Of a DNA stretch of 64,000 nucleotides, positions 1 to 12,779 are shown one piece after another. The number at the start of each line of letters is the position of its first letter. Within the stretch, counting starts at the first letter, position 1. The stretch comes from Burkholderiales bacterium. Lineage in GTDB: Bacteria > Pseudomonadota > Gammaproteobacteria > Burkholderiales > SG8-41. The position numbers were made by a program, and so were the translations under genes. Where the stretch lies: the NCBI GenBank assembly GCA_036262035.1, contig DATAJS010000028.1, forward strand, positions 1 through 64,000. The letters run 5' to 3'. The notes beneath the pieces were generated by a model. It was not told where the DNA came from. It worked only from the letters and a program-made list of their open reading frames with translations, and searched no databases.

Positions 1-1
1 G

Positions 2-418
2 CCGCGGCCCGGAGCATCGCCGCCGGCGGCCGCGATCCCCGGCGCGCCGGCGCCCGGCATCGCCGCAGCGCCCGGCGCGGCGCCCGCGCCCGGCGTCGCA
101 CCCGCGGTCGTGCCGCCGGCGCGGCCCGGCGAGCTCACGGCCACGGCTCCGTCCGCCCCGGACGCCGCCAAGCCCCCCGGCTCGCGCACGCTCGCGTTCA
201 AGTTCGACACCGAATCGTGGGTCGAGATACGCGACAGGAACGACAAGGTGATCTTCTCCAAACTGAACAAGGCCGGCGCCGAAGAGCGCGTCAACGGCAT
301 GCCGCCTTTCAAGCTCGTCGTCGGTAACGCCCGCGGCGTGCATCTGTCCTACGACGACAAGCCGGTCGACCTCGCGCCGCACATCGGTGTCACGGTCGCC
401 CGACTCACTCTCCAATGA
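2..418 (+). CDS. rodZ: RodZ C-terminal part (DUF4115), 5' end cut off
   Basis: This is the 3' end of a gene that starts before the window. The visible part opens with a long Pro/Ala/Gly-rich linker (about 55 codons), then a compact beta-rich domain containing ESWVEIRD and [16 protein letters not shown]. These match the periplasmic DUF4115 domain of the cytoskeletal cell-shape protein RodZ. RodZ links MreB to the elongation machinery. The N-terminal helix-turn-helix and the membrane segment are outside the window. Its stop codon overlaps the ispG start (ATGA), and rodZ-ispG-hisS is a conserved order in proteobacteria, which supports the call. The identification rests on the domain remnant plus context. 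Confidence 0.8.
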   Translation, partial: PRPGASPPAAAIPGAPAPGIAAAPGAAPAPGVAPAVVPPARPGELTATAPSAPDAAKPPGSRTLAFKFDTESWVEIRDRNDKVIFSKLNKAGAEERVNGMPPFKLVVGNARGVHLSYDDKPVDLAPHIGVTVARLTLQ

Positions 419-1692
419 GCTGTCTTCCCGAATACGGTCCCGCCTCGCGCAGGGCGAGCGCCCAGGTTCGCATCGGCCACGTCAAGGTCGGCGGCGATGC
501 GCCCATCGTCGTGCAGTCGATGACCAATACCGATACCGCGGACGTGCAGGCGACGGTCGAGCAGACCGCGGCACTCGCGCGCGCAGGCTCGGAGATCGTG
601 CGCGTCACCGTGAACACCGCCGAAGCGGCGGCCGCGGTCCCGCACATTCGCGACGCACTGGACAAGATGGGCGTGGATGTCCCGCTCGTCGGCGATTTCC
701 ATTTCAACGGCCACCGTCTGCTCACGCAGCATCCGGCGTGCGCCGAAGCGCTCGCGAAGCTCAGGATCAATCCGGGCAACGTCGGCCGCGGCTCCAAGCG
801 TGACGATCAGTTCGGCACGATGATCGAGTTCGCGTGTCGGTACGGCAAGCCGGTGCGCATCGGCGTCAACTGGGGCAGCCTCGATCAAGAGCTCGTCGTG
901 CGCATGATGGACGAGAACGCAAAGCTGCCCGAGCCCGAAGACGCCGCGGTGATCACGCGCCGCGCGCTCGTCGCCTCGGCGCTCGACAGCGCGCGACAGG
1001 CGGAACAATGGGGCCTCGCGCACGACCGCATCCTGCTCTCGTGCAAGGTCTCCGGCGTGCAGGATCTCATCGCGGTCTATCGCGACCTCGCCTCGAAGTG
1101 CGATTACGCGCTGCACCTCGGCCTGACCGAGGCCGGCATGGGGTCCAAAGGCATCGTCGCTTCGACCGCGGCGATGGCGGTGCTGCTGCAGGAAGGCATC
1201 GGCGACACGATCCGCGTGTCGCTCACGCCCGAGCCCGGCGGCGATCGGACGAAGGAAGTGATCGTCGCGCAGGAGATCCTGCAGACGATGGGCTTGCGCT
1301 CGTTCGCCCCGATGGTGATCGCGTGCCCGGGCTGCGGCCGTACGACGAGCACCTTCTTCCAGACGCTCGCCGGCGAGATCCAGCAATACCTGCGCGACCA
1401 GATGCCGGTATGGCGCCTCGCGCATCCGGGCGTCGAGAACATGCATGTCGCGGTGATGGGCTGCGTGGTGAACGGTCCGGGCGAGAGCAAGCACGCCAAC
1501 ATCGGCATCAGCCTGCCGGGCTCGGGTGAGAACCCGGTGGCGCCGGTGTTCGTCGACGGCGTGAAGACCGTCACGTTGAAGGGCGACGACATCGCGGGCG
1601 AGTTCCAGCGCATCGTCGAGCGCTACGTCCAGGACAAGTATCCGTCGCCGGCGGCGGCGGTGGAGAAAGACGCCGTATCCGCGGCCGGCTAG
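415..1692 (+). CDS. ispG: 4-hydroxy-3-methylbut-2-enyl diphosphate synthase
   Basis: This enzyme of the MEP isoprenoid pathway reductively opens the cyclic diphosphate MEcPP to HMBPP, using a [4Fe-4S] cluster. At 425 aa it is the normal length for the short bacterial form. The N-terminal TIM-barrel begins near [19 protein letters not shown]. The cluster ligands are visible as C304 and C307 in [10 protein letters not shown]350 in GCVVNGPGE, and the Glu of that same motif (E357). The start ATG overlaps the rodZ stop by 4 bp, so translation is probably coupled. hisS follows 22 bp later in the same direction. Confidence 0.97.
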   Translation: MSCLPEYGPASRRASAQVRIGHVKVGGDAPIVVQSMTNTDTADVQATVEQTAALARAGSEIVRVTVNTAEAAAAVPHIRDALDKMGVDVPLVGDFHFNGHRLLTQHPACAEALAKLRINPGNVGRGSKRDDQFGTMIEFACRYGKPVRIGVNWGSLDQELVVRMMDENAKLPEPEDAAVITRRALVASALDSARQAEQWGLAHDRILLSCKVSGVQDLIAVYRDLASKCDYALHLGLTEAGMGSKGIVASTAAMAVLLQEGIGDTIRVSLTPEPGGDRTKEVIVAQEILQTMGLRSFAPMVIACPGCGRTTSTFFQTLAGEIQQYLRDQMPVWRLAHPGVENMHVAVMGCVVNGPGESKHANIGISLPGSGENPVAPVFVDGVKTVTLKGDDIAGEFQRIVERYVQDKYPSPAAAVEKDAVSAAG

Positions 1693-1714
1693 GCGCGGTT
1701 TCGTTCCAGATCCG

Positions 1715-2974
<1,260 letters not shown>

Positions 2975-2992
2975 ATCCCAGGAAAGCACCTC

Positions 2993-3628
2993 ATGGCTTA
3001 CGACCTCGAAGAACAGGAACAGATAGACGCGCTCAAAGGCTGGTGGGTGGACAACGGCAAGCTCGTGATGCTCGTCGTCATCAGCGCGCTCGTCGCGATC
3101 GCGGCCTTCCAGGGCTGGCGTTATTACCGCGCCCAGCAGGCCGAGAAGGCGTCGCTGCTGTACGCCCAGCTCAGCGAGGCCGAGCGCAGCAACGATTCGA
3201 AGCGCGTGCGCGACATCGCGGCGCAGATCATCGATCGTTACGGCTCGAGCCAGTACGCCGGCATGGCCGCGCTGGCGGCGGCGAAAGCGGGCGTGTCCAC
3301 CGGCGAGATGGACGACGCCAAGAAGCGCCTGCAATGGGCGGCCGACAACGCCAAAGAAGAGGAGATGCGCGACATCGCGCGGCTGCGCCTCGCCGGCGTG
3401 CTCCTCGACGAGAAGAAATACGACGAAGCGCTGAAGCTCCTCTCGGCCAAGACCGGGGACGCTTTCGCGGTGTTCTACGCCGACCTGAAGGGTGACGTGC
3501 TGTCGGCGCAGGGCAAGGCCGCCGAAGCGCGCGCGGCCTATCAGCAGGCGCTCGACAAGAGCGATCCCGGCAGCAATTACCGGCGTCTGGTCGAGCTCAA
3601 GATGGACGCGCTGGGCGAAGCGAAATGA
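2993..3628 (+). CDS. yfgM: YfgM-like tetratricopeptide membrane protein
   Basis: This 211-aa protein has a short cytoplasmic N-terminus, one membrane anchor at about residues 22-40 (LVMLVVISALVAIAAF), and a periplasmic part made of TPR-like helical pairs. It matches the YfgM/ancillary SecYEG translocon subunit family (TPR_21). In E. coli YfgM works with the chaperone PpiD at the Sec translocon. The gene is spaced 18 bp from hisS and overlaps bamB by 4 bp (ATGA), as in E. coli hisS-yfgM-bamB. A good ribosome site (AGGAAAG) lies before the ATG. Confidence 0.92.
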   Translation: MAYDLEEQEQIDALKGWWVDNGKLVMLVVISALVAIAAFQGWRYYRAQQAEKASLLYAQLSEAERSNDSKRVRDIAAQIIDRYGSSQYAGMAALAAAKAGVSTGEMDDAKKRLQWAADNAKEEEMRDIARLRLAGVLLDEKKYDEALKLLSAKTGDAFAVFYADLKGDVLSAQGKAAEARAAYQQALDKSDPGSNYRRLVELKMDALGEAK

Positions 3629-4794
3629 GCTTGTGGCGCACGCTCGCCGCGGCCGCCCTTGCGGCCATGCTCGCCGCGTGCGGCATGGGCACGACGATCA
3701 GCAACACCTACGACCGCTGGTTCGGCGCCGCACCCAAGGTGAAACCCGCGCCGCTGCCGCCGCTCAACGCCACAGCGAACGCGAAGATCGCCTGGAAAGG
3801 CGCGGTCGGTCCTGCGGAACGCACGATCTTCTTCCCGGCCGTGACCGGCAACGTGGTGTACGCCGCGGGCGAGTCGGGGCAGATCGTCGGGTTCGAAGCG
3901 AAGAACGGCCATCCGCTGCATCGCATCACCCCCGGCGCGAAGCTTTCGGGCGGCGTCGCGGCGAGCGGCTCGCTGGTGCTCGCCGGCACCACGAAAGGCG
4001 AGGTGGTGGCTTTCGACGCGTCGGGCAAGCAGCTCTGGAAAGTGCAGCTCGCGGGTGAAGTGCTCGCGCCGCCCGCGGTCGAGGGCACGCTGGTCGCGGT
4101 GCGCGCGGGCGACGGGCGCATCTACGGGCTCGACGCGGTCACCGGCAAGCAGCGCTGGGTCTATCAGCGCACGACCCCCGCGCTCTCGCTGCGCAGCTAC
4201 AGCGGTGTCGTGCTCGAGCGCGGCGCGATCTTCGCCGGCTTTCCCGGCGGCCGCCTCGTCGCGCTCAACGCGCAGAACGGCGCGGTCGGCTGGGACAGCG
4301 TGGTGGCGCTGCCGCGCGGCACGACCGAGCTCGAGCGCGTCGCCGACGTGATGGGCCTGCCGGTCGTCGACGGCGACCGCGTGTGCGCCGTGGCCTACCA
4401 GGGCCGCGTCGCGTGCTTCGACACCCAGAGCGGCACCACGATCTGGGCGCGCGACATGTCGAGCTACGCCGGCATGGATGCCGACCACCGCGGCGCCTAC
4501 ATCACCGACGAGAAGAACGCGGTCATCGCGCTCGACAAGGCGAACGGCGGCAGCCTGTGGAAGCAGGACAAGCTCGCGGGCCGCTTCGTCACCGCGCCGC
4601 TCGCGTTCGGACGCTACGTGATCGTCGGCGATTTCGAGGGCTACGTGCACCTGCTGTCGCGCGAGGACGGCTCGTTCGTGGGCCGCGTCGCGACCGACGG
4701 CAGCGCCATCGGCGCAGCGCCGGTCGCGCTCGACGCCGACACCGTGCTCGTTCAGACCAAGAACGGCGGGGTATTTGCCATTACCGTGCAATAG
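3625..4794 (+). CDS. bamB: Outer-membrane assembly lipoprotein BamB
   Basis: BamB is a lipoprotein of the BAM complex that supports BamA in inserting beta-barrel proteins. The 389-aa product has a signal peptide ending in a lipobox (MLAACG, lipidated Cys at residue 19). PQQ-type beta-propeller repeats follow, recognisable by recurring motifs such as AVTGKQRWVYQ, NAQNGAVGWDS and DKANGGSLWKQ. The length fits an eight-bladed propeller. The start overlaps the yfgM stop, and der follows after a repeat-bearing gap, an order shared with many proteobacteria. Confidence 0.96.
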   Translation: MSLWRTLAAAALAAMLAACGMGTTISNTYDRWFGAAPKVKPAPLPPLNATANAKIAWKGAVGPAERTIFFPAVTGNVVYAAGESGQIVGFEAKNGHPLHRITPGAKLSGGVAASGSLVLAGTTKGEVVAFDASGKQLWKVQLAGEVLAPPAVEGTLVAVRAGDGRIYGLDAVTGKQRWVYQRTTPALSLRSYSGVVLERGAIFAGFPGGRLVALNAQNGAVGWDSVVALPRGTTELERVADVMGLPVVDGDRVCAVAYQGRVACFDTQSGTTIWARDMSSYAGMDADHRGAYITDEKNAVIALDKANGGSLWKQDKLAGRFVTAPLAFGRYVIVGDFEGYVHLLSREDGSFVGRVATDGSAIGAAPVALDADTVLVQTKNGGVFAITVQ

Positions 4795-4801
4795 CAAGGA
4801 C

Positions 4802-4909
4802 AGTGTTTAGTGTTAAGTGTTTGGTGTTGAGTGAAAACCCGTGCCGCCAGCACGCGATGCTCAAGCCGGCCACTGCTCAACTAAACACTTAATACTCAAT
4901 ACTTAACGC
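4802..4909. repeat. Inverted pair of AGTGTTTAGTGTTAAGTG-type repeats
   Basis: The bamB-der gap holds an iterated, low-GC motif (AGTGTTTAGTGTTAAGTG and following units, 4802-4833). Its imperfect reverse complement (CTAAACACTTAATACTC and following) lies at 4880-4909, with about 45 bp of GC-rich sequence between them. The same motif recurs at 49980-50005. The arms could fold into a long hairpin in the transcript. The family is not one I can name. Confidence 0.7.
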
Positions 4910-4918
4910 TAGCAACGA

Positions 4919-6238
4919 ATGTTGCCCATCGTCGTCATCGTCGGCCGCCCCAACGTCGGCAAGTCCACGCTGTTCAATCGCCTGACGCGAACGCGGGACG
5001 CGATCGTCCACGACGAGCCGGGCATCACCCGCGACCGCCATTACGGTCGGGGCCGCGTGGGACGCAAGTCTTACCTGGCCGTCGACACCGGGGGCTTCGA
5101 GCCGGTCGCGACCGAAGGCATCTACCACGAGATGGCGCGGCAGACGCGGCAGGCGGTCGACGAGGCCGACGTCGTGCTCTTCACCGTCGACGCGCGCGTC
5201 GGGCTGACCGCCCACGATCGCATCATCGCCGAGGAGCTGCGCAAGAGCGGGCGGCGGGTGCACGTGGTGGTCAACAAGGCCGAGGGCCTGCAGCCCGAGC
5301 GGGCCGCGCTGGAATTCCACGAGCTCGCGCTGGGCGACCCGCTGACGATCGCCGCGGCGCACGGCGAGAACGTCACCGAGCTCATGGACATCGTCCTCGC
5401 CGACTTTCCAGAGGCCGAGGAACGCTCGGACAGCGACGAGAAGCACCCGCGCATCGCGATCGTGGGGCGTCCCAACGTCGGCAAGTCGACGCTGGTCAAT
5501 GCGCTGCTCGGGGAAGAGCGCGTGATCGTGTTCGACCAGCCGGGCACCACGCGCGACTCGATCTACATGGATTTCGAGTGGCACGGCAAGCCGTATACGC
5601 TGATCGACACGGCGGGCGTGCGCAAGCGCGGCCGCATCAACGAAGCCGCCGAGAAGTTCTCGGTGGTGAAGACGATGCAGGCGATCGCCGACGCCAACGT
5701 GGCGGTGCTGGTGCTCGACGCCAAGCAGGAGATCTCGGAGCAGGACGCGCACATCGCCGGTTTCATCCTGGAGGCGGGCAGGGCGCTGGTGCTGGCGGTC
5801 AACAAGTGGGAAGCGCTCGATGAAGGCGAGCGCGACATGGCCAAGCGCACCGTCTCGCGCAAGCTCAACTTCCTGGGCTTCGCGCGGCTGCACTTCATCT
5901 CGGCCCTCGAGCGGCACGGGATCGGCGGGCTCATGAAGTCGGTCGACGCCGCCTATGCCGCCGCGATGGCCAAGCTCCCGACGCCCCGGCTGACCCGGGC
6001 GCTGATCGCCGCGGTCAGCCAGCAGCAGCCGCCGCGCGCCGGCTACGGCAGGCCCAAGCTGCGCTACGCCCACCAGGGCGGGTCGAACCCGCCGCGGATC
6101 ATCGTCCACGGCACCCAGCTCGAGCACGTGCCCGACAGCTACCGGCGTTACCTGGAGCGCTATTTCAGGGAGGCTTTTAAATTGCAAGGCACGCCGCTCA
6201 AGGTGGAGCTGAAGACGGGGCGGAACCCTTACGCGTGA
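4919..6238 (+). CDS. der: Ribosome-associated GTPase Der (EngA)
   Basis: Der is an essential double-GTPase needed for maturation of the 50S ribosomal subunit. The 439-aa protein carries two complete G domains, each with its P-loop GRPNVGKST (one near residue 8, the second from residue 183). It also has switch motifs (DTGG, DTAG) and base-recognition motifs NKAE and NKWE. The C-terminal KH-like domain ends in a basic tail ([10 protein letters not shown]). The ATG chosen gives the usual [12 protein letters not shown] start. The gene precedes hfq, as in related genomes. Confidence 0.98.
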   Translation: MLPIVVIVGRPNVGKSTLFNRLTRTRDAIVHDEPGITRDRHYGRGRVGRKSYLAVDTGGFEPVATEGIYHEMARQTRQAVDEADVVLFTVDARVGLTAHDRIIAEELRKSGRRVHVVVNKAEGLQPERAALEFHELALGDPLTIAAAHGENVTELMDIVLADFPEAEERSDSDEKHPRIAIVGRPNVGKSTLVNALLGEERVIVFDQPGTTRDSIYMDFEWHGKPYTLIDTAGVRKRGRINEAAEKFSVVKTMQAIADANVAVLVLDAKQEISEQDAHIAGFILEAGRALVLAVNKWEALDEGERDMAKRTVSRKLNFLGFARLHFISALERHGIGGLMKSVDAAYAAAMAKLPTPRLTRALIAAVSQQQPPRAGYGRPKLRYAHQGGSNPPRIIVHGTQLEHVPDSYRRYLERYFREAFKLQGTPLKVELKTGRNPYA

Positions 6239-6335
6239 GCTGCGTCAAACACCGAGTAGCGCGGCTAACTCAATGGCGCTACGAAAAAAATTCATATAGA
6301 GTGTCAATCCGAGAACTACAAACGGCGAGGGTACC

Positions 6336-6572
6336 ATGAGCAACAAGGGGCAGTTATTACAAGACCCGTTCCTGAACACGCTGCGTAAGGAACACATCCC
6401 CGTCTCGATTTACCTCGTCAACGGCATCAAGCTGCAGGGCCAGATCGATTCGTTCGACCAGTACGTCGTGCTGCTGAAGAACACCGTCACCCAGATGGTG
6501 TACAAGCACGCGATCTCGACCGTGGTGCCCGCGCGTCCGGTGAATTTCCAGGCGGATCAAGCGCAGGAGTGA
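6336..6572 (+). CDS. hfq: RNA chaperone Hfq
   Basis: Hfq is a hexameric Sm-like protein that pairs small RNAs with mRNAs. It is 78 aa long. The Sm1 motif is seen in [20 protein letters not shown] and the Sm2 motif as [10 protein letters not shown]. The proximal-face residues Q9 (LLQDPFLN) and the KH of YKHAIST are present. A 97-bp gap separates it from der and contains an A/T-rich stretch with CATATAGA, a possible -10, without a clear -35. hflX follows 22 bp downstream, the conserved hfq-hflX-hflK-hflC order. Confidence 0.98.
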   Translation: MSNKGQLLQDPFLNTLRKEHIPVSIYLVNGIKLQGQIDSFDQYVVLLKNTVTQMVYKHAISTVVPARPVNFQADQAQE

Positions 6573-6594
6573 TGTCCGTCCTTCCGGGTAATTG

Positions 6595-7719
6595 ATGTCC
6601 GAACGCCCAGGCAGCAGCGGGCAGGCGGTCCTGGTCGGTCTCGATTTCGGCAAGACCGATTACGCCGAAAGCCTCGAAGAAGCGAAGCAGCTCGCGTCGA
6701 GCGCCGGCCTGTCCGCGCTCACCGTCGTGAAAGGGCGCCGCGAGCGGCCCGATCCGGCGCTCTTCGCCGGCAAGGGCAAGGTCGAGCAGATCGCCCAGAC
6801 CGTGGCCGAGACGCAGTCGCCGCTCACGATCTTCAACCACGAGCTCTCGCCCGTCCAGGAGCGCAACCTCGAGCAGCGGCTGCAGTGCCGCGTCATCGAC
6901 CGCACCAGCCTCATCCTCGACATCTTCGCGCAGCGCGCAAGGAGCCACGAAGGCAAGGTGCAGGTCGAGCTCGCGCAGCTCGAGCACCTGTCCACCCGGC
7001 TCATCCGGGGCTGGACCCACCTCGAACGGCAGAAAGGCGGTATCGGCCTGCGCGGCCCGGGCGAGACCCAGCTCGAGACCGACCGGCGTCTCCTCGGCAA
7101 GCGCGTGAAGACCCTCAAGGAAAAGCTCGCCCGCATGCAGGCGCAGCGCGCGGTGCAGCGGCGGGCGCGCGAGCGCGCGAACGTGTTCTCGGTCTCGCTC
7201 GTCGGTTACACCAACGCCGGCAAGTCGACGCTCTTCAACCGGCTCACCCGCGCCGGCGCGTATGCCGCCGATCAGCTCTTCGCGACCCTCGATACGACGA
7301 CGCGGCGCATCCGCAGCGACAGCGGGGCGTCGATCGTCGTGTCCGACACCGTGGGATTCATCCGTCATCTGCCCCACACGCTGGTCGCGGCGTTTCGCGC
7401 CACCCTGGAAGAGACGGTGCACGCCGATCTGTTGCTGCACGTCGTCGACGCCAGCAGCGCCGATCGCGAAGCGCAGATCGAAGCGGTGAACGACGTGCTG
7501 AAAGAGATCGGGGCCGACGCGATCCCGCAGGTGATCGTGCTGAACAAGATCGATCTCACGCAATTCGCGCCCCATGTCGAGCGCGACGAGTATGGTAAGA
7601 TCGCGCGAGTTTGGATCTCAGCCTCGTCCGGGTCGGGGCTCGATTCGGTGCGCCGGGCACTGGAAGAACATGCCACCGGCGTGCTTCCCGTGCGGGATCA
7701 ACGCCCAGCCGCGGCATGA
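6595..7719 (+). CDS. hflX: Ribosome-splitting GTPase HflX
   Basis: HflX binds the 50S subunit and dissociates stalled ribosomes, especially under heat stress. The product is 374 aa from the ATG at 6595; a TTG lies one codon upstream and is less likely. The N-terminal HflX domain and a helical linker (GPGETQLETDRR) precede the G domain. Its P-loop GYTNAGKST starts at residue 204, followed by the DTVGFI switch II and NKID motifs. The gene sits between hfq and hflK in the standard cluster. Confidence 0.97.
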   Translation: MSERPGSSGQAVLVGLDFGKTDYAESLEEAKQLASSAGLSALTVVKGRRERPDPALFAGKGKVEQIAQTVAETQSPLTIFNHELSPVQERNLEQRLQCRVIDRTSLILDIFAQRARSHEGKVQVELAQLEHLSTRLIRGWTHLERQKGGIGLRGPGETQLETDRRLLGKRVKTLKEKLARMQAQRAVQRRARERANVFSVSLVGYTNAGKSTLFNRLTRAGAYAADQLFATLDTTTRRIRSDSGASIVVSDTVGFIRHLPHTLVAAFRATLEETVHADLLLHVVDASSADREAQIEAVNDVLKEIGADAIPQVIVLNKIDLTQFAPHVERDEYGKIARVWISASSGSGLDSVRRALEEHATGVLPVRDQRPAAA

Positions 7720-7840
7720 ATATCTGCAGTCGCGGTATCCTCTACATAATCAACCCGTCCTCAGGGCTTTCATGACAGCGACGTTAAGGTCGGCTCGCGA
7801 CTATCTCAGGCGGCGCGTCGCCACCGTGCTGGGCGCGCTG

Positions 7841-9013
7841 ATGTCGCTCAACGATCCGAACTGGGGCCGGCGTCCCAGCGGCGGCAACCAGGGACCTCCC
7901 GATCTCGAAGAGCTCTGGCGCAACTTCAACCGCAAGCTGCAGGGCCTGTTCGGCGGCCGCGGCGGCGATACCGGCGGCGGCGGTCCGCGCGTCCCCCGGC
8001 GCATGGGGGGCGGCGTCGGGCTGCTCATCGGTCTCGTCGTGATCGTCTGGCTCGCGAGCGGCTTCTACATCGTCCCGGAAGGTCAGCGCGGCGTGGTGCT
8101 GCGTTTCGGCAAATTCGTCGAGACCACGATGCCCGGACCCCGCTGGCACCTGCCGTATCCGGTCGAATCGGCCGAGGTCGTCAACCTGCTCGGCGTGCGC
8201 ACGGTCGAGGTCGGCTACCGCAATACGGTCAAGAACAAGGTCCTGAAGGAATCTCTGATGCTCACCGACGACGAGAACATCGTCGACGTCCAGTTCGCCG
8301 TGCAATACGTGCTCAAGAGCCCGAACGACTACCTCTTCAACAGCCGCGAGCCCGACGAGACGGTGCTGCAGGCGGCCGAGACCGCGGTTCGCGAGGTCGT
8401 CGGCAAGAGCAGCATGGATTTCGTGCTGTACGAAGGCCGCGCCGAGGTGGCGCAGCGCTCGCACAAGCTCATGCAGGAGATCCTCGACCGTTACGGCACC
8501 GGCATCAATATTTCGAAAGTGACGATGCAGAACGCGCAGCCGCCGCAGGAAGTGCAGGCCGCCTTCGACGACGCAGTGCGCGCGAGCCAGGACCGCGAGC
8601 GCCAGAAGAACGAAGGGCAGGCCTATGCCAACGACGTCATTCCGAAAGCGCGAGGCATGGCCGCGCGACTCGGCGAGGAAGCCGAAGGCTATCGCCAGCG
8701 CGTGATCGAGCAGGCCGAAGGCGACGCGGCGCGCTTCCGCCAGGTCGTCGCCGAATACAACAAGGCGCCGCAGGTGACGCGCGACCGCCTCTACATCGAA
8801 GCGATGCAGCAGATCCTCGCGAACACGAGCAAGGTCCTGATCGACCAGAAAGGCGGCGGCAACCTCCTCTACCTGCCGCTCGACAAGCTGATGCAGATGG
8901 CCGCCCCGGCGGCCGCCGAGCCGCACAAGGCCGCCGAAGCGCCGCAGCAGCAGGAACCCGCGACGGCCCGTTCGCGCGAAGCGTTCCGCAGCCGGGAAAG
9001 GGAGTCGCGCTGA
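7841..9013 (+). CDS. hflK: HflK, subunit of the HflKC FtsH-modulating complex
   Basis: HflK is an SPFH/prohibitin-family membrane protein that with HflC forms a large cage around the FtsH protease. The 390-aa product begins MSLNDPNWGRR, the usual family start. An open frame extends 89 codons further upstream into hflX, but that part is an overlap artefact. A Gly-rich N-terminal stretch is followed by one membrane segment at about residues 61-80 (LLIGLVVIVWLASGFYIV), the SPFH domain, and a Gln/Ala-rich tail. The stop overlaps the hflC start by one base (TGATG). Confidence 0.96.
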   Translation: MSLNDPNWGRRPSGGNQGPPDLEELWRNFNRKLQGLFGGRGGDTGGGGPRVPRRMGGGVGLLIGLVVIVWLASGFYIVPEGQRGVVLRFGKFVETTMPGPRWHLPYPVESAEVVNLLGVRTVEVGYRNTVKNKVLKESLMLTDDENIVDVQFAVQYVLKSPNDYLFNSREPDETVLQAAETAVREVVGKSSMDFVLYEGRAEVAQRSHKLMQEILDRYGTGINISKVTMQNAQPPQEVQAAFDDAVRASQDRERQKNEGQAYANDVIPKARGMAARLGEEAEGYRQRVIEQAEGDAARFRQVVAEYNKAPQVTRDRLYIEAMQQILANTSKVLIDQKGGGNLLYLPLDKLMQMAAPAAAEPHKAAEAPQQQEPATARSREAFRSRERESR

Positions 9014-9894
9014 TGAGACGCTACGCCGGTGTGATCGCGGTCGTCGCCGTCCTCATGCTCGTGGTCGCGGCGCTGTCGCTCTTCGTCGTCGACCAGCGCC
9101 AGAACGCGATCGTCTTCCGCCTGGGCGAAGTGGTGAACGTGAAGAAGGACCCGGGGCTGTACGTGAAGCTGCCGCTCTTCGACAACGTCCGCTACTTCGA
9201 TACGCGAATACTGACGATCGACAGCGCCGAGCCGGAGCGCTTCCTCACGTCGGAAAAGAAGAACGTGCTCGTCGACCTGTTCGTGAAATGGCGCATCATC
9301 GACGTGCGCAATTACTACGTCTCGGTCGGCGGCGACGAAGCGCGCGCGAGGACGCGCCTGCTGCAGACGATCAACGACAGCCTGCGCGCCGAGTTCGGCA
9401 ACCGCACGGTGCACGAGGTCGTGTCGGGCGAGCGCGACAAGATCATGGAGCTCATGCGCCAGCGCGCGAACGAGGACGCCTCCAAGATCGGCGTGCAGGT
9501 GCTCGACGTGCGCATGAAGCGTGTCGACCTGCCGACCGAGGTGAGCGAGTCGGTGTACAAGCGCATGGAAGCTGAAAGGAAGCGCGTGGCGAACGAGCTG
9601 CGCTCCACCGGCTCGGCGGAATCGGAAAAGATCCGTGCGGACGCCGACCGCCAGCGCGAAGTCATCCTCGCCCAGGCGTATCGCGACGCCCAGAAGATCA
9701 AGGGTGACGGCGACGCCAAGGCGACCGCGATCTTCGCCGGCGCGACGCAGGCCAATCAGGAGTTCTATACGTTCTATCGCAGCCTCGAGGCGTACCGGCA
9801 GAGCTTCAAGAGCAAGAACGACGTGCTGGTCCTCGAGCCCAATTCGGAGTTCTTCCGCTACCTGAGATCGGGCGGCAAAGCCGGCGGCAAATAG
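9013..9894 (+). CDS. hflC: HflC, subunit of the HflKC FtsH-modulating complex
   Basis: HflC is the smaller SPFH partner of HflK. The 293-aa protein has an N-terminal membrane anchor (VIAVVAVLMLVVAALSLFVV), an SPFH domain starting near QRQNAIVFRLGEVV, and a long helical region with RADADRQREVILA typical of HflC. Translation is coupled to hflK by the one-base overlap. Together the pair is expected to regulate FtsH turnover of membrane substrates at the periplasmic face of the inner membrane. Confidence 0.97.
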   Translation: MRRYAGVIAVVAVLMLVVAALSLFVVDQRQNAIVFRLGEVVNVKKDPGLYVKLPLFDNVRYFDTRILTIDSAEPERFLTSEKKNVLVDLFVKWRIIDVRNYYVSVGGDEARARTRLLQTINDSLRAEFGNRTVHEVVSGERDKIMELMRQRANEDASKIGVQVLDVRMKRVDLPTEVSESVYKRMEAERKRVANELRSTGSAESEKIRADADRQREVILAQAYRDAQKIKGDGDAKATAIFAGATQANQEFYTFYRSLEAYRQSFKSKNDVLVLEPNSEFFRYLRSGGKAGGK

Positions 9895-9916
9895 TTTCGC
9901 TCTGTTCGGAGCGCCG

Positions 9917-10105
9917 ATGAGCAATACGCTGCTGACCGCGCTCGCGCTGATGCTGGTCATCGAAGGGGTGCTCCCTTTCCTCGTGCCCGGGATGTGGCGC
10001 GAGACCTTTCGCAAGCTGACCGAGATGAGCGACGGCCAGATTCGCTTCATCGGGCTCACCTCGATGCTCGCCGGGCTGCTGCTGCTCTACGTGGTACGCC
10101 AGTAA
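9917..10105 (+). CDS. DUF2065 family small membrane protein (YjeT-like)
   Basis: This 62-aa protein has two membrane helices joined by a short loop containing PGMWRETFRKL. It matches the DUF2065/YjeT family, which is very often encoded directly after hflC. Its function is unknown. The start ATG lies 22 bp after the hflC stop, and the gene probably belongs to the hflX-hflK-hflC unit. The conserved genomic position suggests a role with HflKC or FtsH, which is inference only. Confidence 0.88.
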   Translation: MSNTLLTALALMLVIEGVLPFLVPGMWRETFRKLTEMSDGQIRFIGLTSMLAGLLLLYVVRQ

Positions 10106-10120
10106 GCCCCTCATTTGACC

Positions 10121-12606
<2,486 letters not shown>

Positions 12607-12614
12607 GCGCGCGC

Positions 12615-12647
12615 AAAAAAAAAACGCGGAACATTCGTTCCGCGTTT
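12615..12647 (-). terminator. Terminator of tRNA-Leu, possibly bidirectional
   Basis: An 11-bp perfect stem (AAACGCGGAAC / GTTCCGCGTTT, loop ATTC, 12622-12647) is flanked by ten A on the plus strand. That makes a run of U after the hairpin for minus-strand transcription, so it ends the tRNA transcript. purA ends 8 bp before it, and the short T run on the other side may also slow plus-strand transcription. Confidence 0.85.
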
Positions 12648-12653
12648 CGAGTG

Positions 12654-12740
<87 letters not shown>

Positions 12741-12750
12741 GTGGTGGCGA

Positions 12751-12779
12751 ATTCTAACCGAACGCTTGAACGGACACAA
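12751..12779 (-). promoter_or_regulatory. sigma70 promoter of tRNA-Leu
   Basis: On the minus strand a -35 TTGTGT (12779-12774) is followed by a 17-bp spacer and a -10 TAGAAT (12756-12751). This places the transcript start a few bases before the tRNA 5' end at 12740. The box abuts the rnr start codon at 12780. Confidence 0.7.

Noticed and set aside
4802-4909. CRISPR-like or phage-attachment array in the bamB-der gap
   Set aside because: The repeats are short, imperfect, without unique spacers of constant length, and no cas or integrase gene is near.
7574-7840. N-terminal extension of HflK
   Set aside because: It overlaps hflX in another frame. The MSLNDPNWGRR start matches the family.
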